This document shows, piece by piece, positions 61,459 to 64,000 of a stretch of 64,000 bases of DNA. The translations under genes and the position numbers were made by a program. Origin of the DNA: Flavobacteriales bacterium UBA4466 (lineage in GTDB: Bacteria; Bacteroidota; Bacteroidia; Flavobacteriales_D; Crocinitomicaceae); assembly GCA_905182335.1 (NCBI GenBank), contig CAJJBE010000003.1, forward strand, positions 62,001-126,000. The letters are read 5' to 3'. Within the stretch, counting starts at the first letter, position 1. Every line of letters starts with the position of its first letter. The notes below the pieces were generated by a model that ran no database searches, was not told where the DNA came from, and saw only the letters and a list, made by a program, of their open reading frames with translations.

Positions 61459-62583
61459 ATGTCTAAATCAATAAAACTATATGTGATTGTAGGTGAGCCT
61501 TCAGGTGATCTTCATGCAAGCAACATGATGCAAGCTATCTTAGATGAAAATCCAAATGTTGATTTTCGTTTTTTTGGTGGAGATAAAATGCAGGCTATTC
61601 AGCAAAACGGATTAGTTAAGCATATTCGTGAGTTAGCATTTATGGGTTTTATTGAAGTAATAATGAACTTAAAAACAATACTTAGGAATATTAAGTTTTG
61701 CAAAGCGGATATCAACTCTTATCAGCCTGATGCGATTGTCTTGATAGATTATCCAGGGTTTAATTTGCGTATTGCGGAATGGGCAAAATCAAAAGGAATC
61801 AAAGTGTATTATTATATTTCTCCTCAGGTCTGGGCTTGGAAACAAAACCGGGTTCATAAAATAAAAAAGAATGTGGATCACATGTTTGTGATTCTTCCCT
61901 TTGAAGAAGAATTCTATAAAAAATTTGATTATAAAGTTGAATACGTTGGACATCCACTTTTGGATGAGATTTCTAAGTTCAACTTCAGTGAGAATGGGAA
62001 AGCATTTTTAACGGCTAATAATATGGACGAACGCCCAATTATTGCAGTTCTTCCTGGAAGTAGAAAGCAAGAGGTGTCTGTAAAGCTACCAATAATGTTA
62101 GAGGCTTTGAAAGAATTTACCTCTCATCAAATTGTAGTTGCTGGAGTGCCAACCTTAACCCCAGAGTTTTATGCTTCAATTGACCCTTCAATTATCATTG
62201 TGTTTAATGACACATATCGCTTGCTTGCGAATTCAAGTGTAGCAGTTGTAACGTCAGGAACAGCGACTTTAGAAACTGCATTATTCAAAGTTCCAGAGGT
62301 TGTTTGCTATAAAGCTTCTGAGATTTCCTATGGCATCGCAAAGCGATTAATTAAAGTAGATTATATCTCCTTGGTTAATTTAATTATGAGTAGAGAAGTA
62401 GTGAAAGAACTCATTCAAAAAGAGTGTAGCCCTGATCATATTCGAAATGAAGTTAAACAACTAATTTACGATCTAGAACGTCGAAATCAAATCAATCAAG
62501 ATTATGCTTCACTTGAAAACATACTTGGCGCAGGAGGCGCAAGTAAAAAAGTTGCACAATACTTGTTAAAAACTATTCGTTAA
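61459..62583 (+). CDS. lpxB: Lipid-A-disaccharide synthase
   Basis: 374 residues. VIVGEPSGDLHASNMMQAI, FFGGDKMQ, LAFMGFIEVI, LIDYPGFNLRIAEWAK, YYISPQVWAWKQNRVHKIKK and LPGSRKQEVSVKLPIML are family hallmarks, and TSGTATLETALFKVPEVVCYKAS lies in the second Rossmann domain. It joins UDP-diacylglucosamine and lipid X to form the lipid A disaccharide at the inner membrane face. It starts the base after the stop of the small membrane protein gene. Confidence 0.97.
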   Translation: MSKSIKLYVIVGEPSGDLHASNMMQAILDENPNVDFRFFGGDKMQAIQQNGLVKHIRELAFMGFIEVIMNLKTILRNIKFCKADINSYQPDAIVLIDYPGFNLRIAEWAKSKGIKVYYYISPQVWAWKQNRVHKIKKNVDHMFVILPFEEEFYKKFDYKVEYVGHPLLDEISKFNFSENGKAFLTANNMDERPIIAVLPGSRKQEVSVKLPIMLEALKEFTSHQIVVAGVPTLTPEFYASIDPSIIIVFNDTYRLLANSSVAVVTSGTATLETALFKVPEVVCYKASEISYGIAKRLIKVDYISLVNLIMSREVVKELIQKECSPDHIRNEVKQLIYDLERRNQINQDYASLENILGAGGASKKVAQYLLKTIR

Positions 62584-62623
62584 GACTTTAAATAAATACT
62601 TAGCGTATTTTAATTTTATTATT

Positions 62624-63766
62624 GTGAGAATCATATTATTAATCTTCGTGCTAAGTCAAAGCTTATTCCTTTTTGGTCAGCAGATGCGTATTGGTTTGCT
62701 TACAGATTATAAGGTGAAGCGCGTTGCGATAAAAAGTGAACATGGTAGTTATGACATTTTTGGTGATACATCGATAGTATCCTCATTAAATTTAGGTAGA
62801 ATACTCGAATTGAGTGTCTCGGATTCAAAAGTCATGATCCATGTTGGAGGCTTGGATACTTTTTCTGTTTCAAAAGTGATGCTAATTCCAATAAAAACGA
62901 ATTCTTCATTAATATTATCTCCGAAACAACCCGCATTAAAAAAGCGTTCGTATGAGGATGCGCTAGAAGTTTTTGTTTCCAAAGGAGTTCTACAATTTGT
63001 AAATGTTGTTGATATGAAGAATTACATTTCAGGTGTTGTTGAATCTGAAGGTGGCGGAGGAAGGCACATCGAATATTATAAAGTGCAGGCATTAATGAGT
63101 AGAACGTACGCTTTAAAGAATAAGCGTAGACACATAAAAGACGGATTTGAGTTATGTGATCGTGTTCATTGCCAAGCGTATCATAATAAACTAAAACATA
63201 CGCTTAAAATTAGGCAAGCCGTCGAGGAGACATCAGATGAGGTAATAATTAATTTTAATGATGAATTAGTTACAACCTATTTCTCTGCTAATTGTGGAGG
63301 ACAAACATGTGATGCTTCCTACGTTTGGAATAATTCGGTACCTTATTTATCTTCCTTTAAAGATACTTTTTGCATATATACACGTCAAGCTAATTGGACG
63401 AAACGAGTTTCGAAAACTATTTGGTCTTCATTTTTAAATAAGAAATATGGTGTGGTAGAAGCAATGTATGGCAAATTGATTTATGATTTTGATCAAGAAG
63501 ATCGTAAGGCTTTTTATATTCATCCATCGTTAGGGGTACCACTTAGGGAGTTAAGAACAGAGTTTAAACTGAAGTCAACCTATTTTAGTACACGCATTGA
63601 AGGAGATGATGTTATATTGATTGGGCGTGGTTTTGGCCATGGCGTTGGGCTTTGTCAGGAAGGAGCAATGAAGATGGCTGATTTAGGCTTTAGTTACAAG
63701 CAAATAGCATTGTACTATTTCAATAAAATTAAAATTGTAGATTATTCCAAGAGTAAATTCTTCTAG
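62624..63766 (+). CDS. SpoIID/LytB domain protein
   Basis: 380 residues from a GTG at 62624, with a signal-like N-terminus (IILLIFVLSQSLFLFGQ). A ~100-residue region rich in strands precedes the SpoIID domain: VVDMKNYISGVVESEGGG, YYKVQALMSRTYALKNK, CDRVHCQAYHN, FSANCGGQTCDASYVWNN and the catalytic-type end GRGFGHGVGLCQEGAMKMA. In Bacillus the related enzyme cleaves denuded peptidoglycan; Bacteroidota members are common but untested as far as I know. It follows lpxB by 40 bases. Confidence 0.9.
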   Translation: MRIILLIFVLSQSLFLFGQQMRIGLLTDYKVKRVAIKSEHGSYDIFGDTSIVSSLNLGRILELSVSDSKVMIHVGGLDTFSVSKVMLIPIKTNSSLILSPKQPALKKRSYEDALEVFVSKGVLQFVNVVDMKNYISGVVESEGGGGRHIEYYKVQALMSRTYALKNKRRHIKDGFELCDRVHCQAYHNKLKHTLKIRQAVEETSDEVIINFNDELVTTYFSANCGGQTCDASYVWNNSVPYLSSFKDTFCIYTRQANWTKRVSKTIWSSFLNKKYGVVEAMYGKLIYDFDQEDRKAFYIHPSLGVPLRELRTEFKLKSTYFSTRIEGDDVILIGRGFGHGVGLCQEGAMKMADLGFSYKQIALYYFNKIKIVDYSKSKFF

Positions 63767-63799
63767 CAGAAATAGAAAGTTGGAATTGGTAGTTTATGA

Positions 63800-64000
63800 T
63801 TATTCGGAAAAGATGACGAAAACATCTTCATCGTCCTTCTTGAAATATTTATTCTCACGTGCATATCGTTCAACTTCAGGAAGATACTTTAATTGATTTA
63901 AAGTCTTGATAGTCTCAATTAAGTTAGAATTAACACCGGCTTTTTTAATTTCCAAGTTATTTAATTTTCGTGTTTGATAAAAAATGGTAAAGATATCATT
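63800..64000 (-). CDS. DivIC/FtsB-type septum formation initiator, N-terminally cut by window
   Basis: The last 66 residues of a minus-strand gene whose start lies beyond 64000. They run from a coiled-coil-like stretch (IFYQTRKLNNLEIKKAGVNSN) to YLPEVERYARENKYFKKDDE and DVFVIFSE. The ExERYAREN(Y)xFKK-DxEDVFxI ending is typical of Bacteroidota septum formation initiators. These small single-pass proteins act at the divisome with FtsL and FtsQ. The membrane helix would be outside the visible part. Confidence 0.8.
   Translation of the reverse strand, partial: NDIFTIFYQTRKLNNLEIKKAGVNSNLIETIKTLNQLKYLPEVERYARENKYFKKDDEDVFVIFSE

Overview
The window is a low-GC chromosomal segment of a Bacteroidota bacterium, most likely of the order Flavobacteriales. 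The case rests on the type IX secretion and gliding genes (gldJ, a PorP/SprF protein, porU, porV), secreted proteins with C-terminal type IX sorting tails, an OstA-like lipopolysaccharide transport protein, a GWxTD-domain protein, and repeated use of the Bacteroidota promoter element TAnnTTTG with an upstream TTG in place of sigma-70 style boxes. Gene density is high and nearly everything is housekeeping.

Layout. 1-4600: end of a fasciclin-domain surface protein, an SRPBCC protein with TspO, a membrane-anchored patatin-like protein and a hotdog thioesterase. 4600-10700: dnaA, an IMPACT/YigZ protein, an M42 peptidase, pckA and a lipoprotein. 10700-16400: rimO, a low-complexity lipoprotein, a Xer recombinase, aroQ, a glycosyltransferase and a GWxTD protein. 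16500-21230: a stretch bounded by tRNA-Ser(UGA) and tRNA-Val(UAC), the only clearly accessory part. It holds one unrecognised 302-316 aa protein, two secreted proteins and at least four gene fragments (MORN/YwqK-like, an unidentified C-terminus, a sigma factor, a LuxR-type regulator). A short tandem repeat lies just inside each tRNA. It reads as an old integration site that has decayed.

21300-30800: a same-strand run of glutamate dehydrogenase, NhaD antiporter, ExbB, ExbD, a TonB-like protein and folC, then anmK, an acyl-CoA dehydrogenase and murF. 30800-39300: the type IX secretion/gliding cluster gldJ, porP/sprF, and the divergent porU and porV. 39300-50900: ispF, bioB, bioF, a DUF4375-like protein, a thioredoxin-fold protein, a second alpha-oxoamine synthase (possibly serine palmitoyltransferase), an M28 peptidase, ychF, fahA, rel/spoT and a truncated CAP-domain gene. 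50900-64000: a fur-like, STAS, purA, ostA operon; a small TerB-like gene broken by two in-frame stops; gmhA; an SDR; glyA; a sugar-nucleotide epimerase pseudogene with an internal deletion and a frameshift; NlpC/P60 and DinB; surE, a small membrane protein and lpxB; a SpoIID-domain protein; and the end of a DivIC/FtsB-type gene.

How the genes fit together. PorU (sortase), PorV, GldJ and the PorP/SprF protein belong to the machinery that would export and anchor the sorting-tail proteins at 2-724, 18225-18998 and 19022-20161. lpxB, gmhA and the OstA-like protein contribute to the outer membrane; murF, anmK, NlpC/P60 and the SpoIID protein to cell wall synthesis or turnover. I found no CRISPR array, intact insertion sequence, prophage or recognisable defence system. 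The candidates for novelty are the unrecognised protein beside tRNA-Ser, the decayed tRNA-bounded region, the two-stop TerB-like gene and a 19-nt palindrome upstream of the YigZ promoter.
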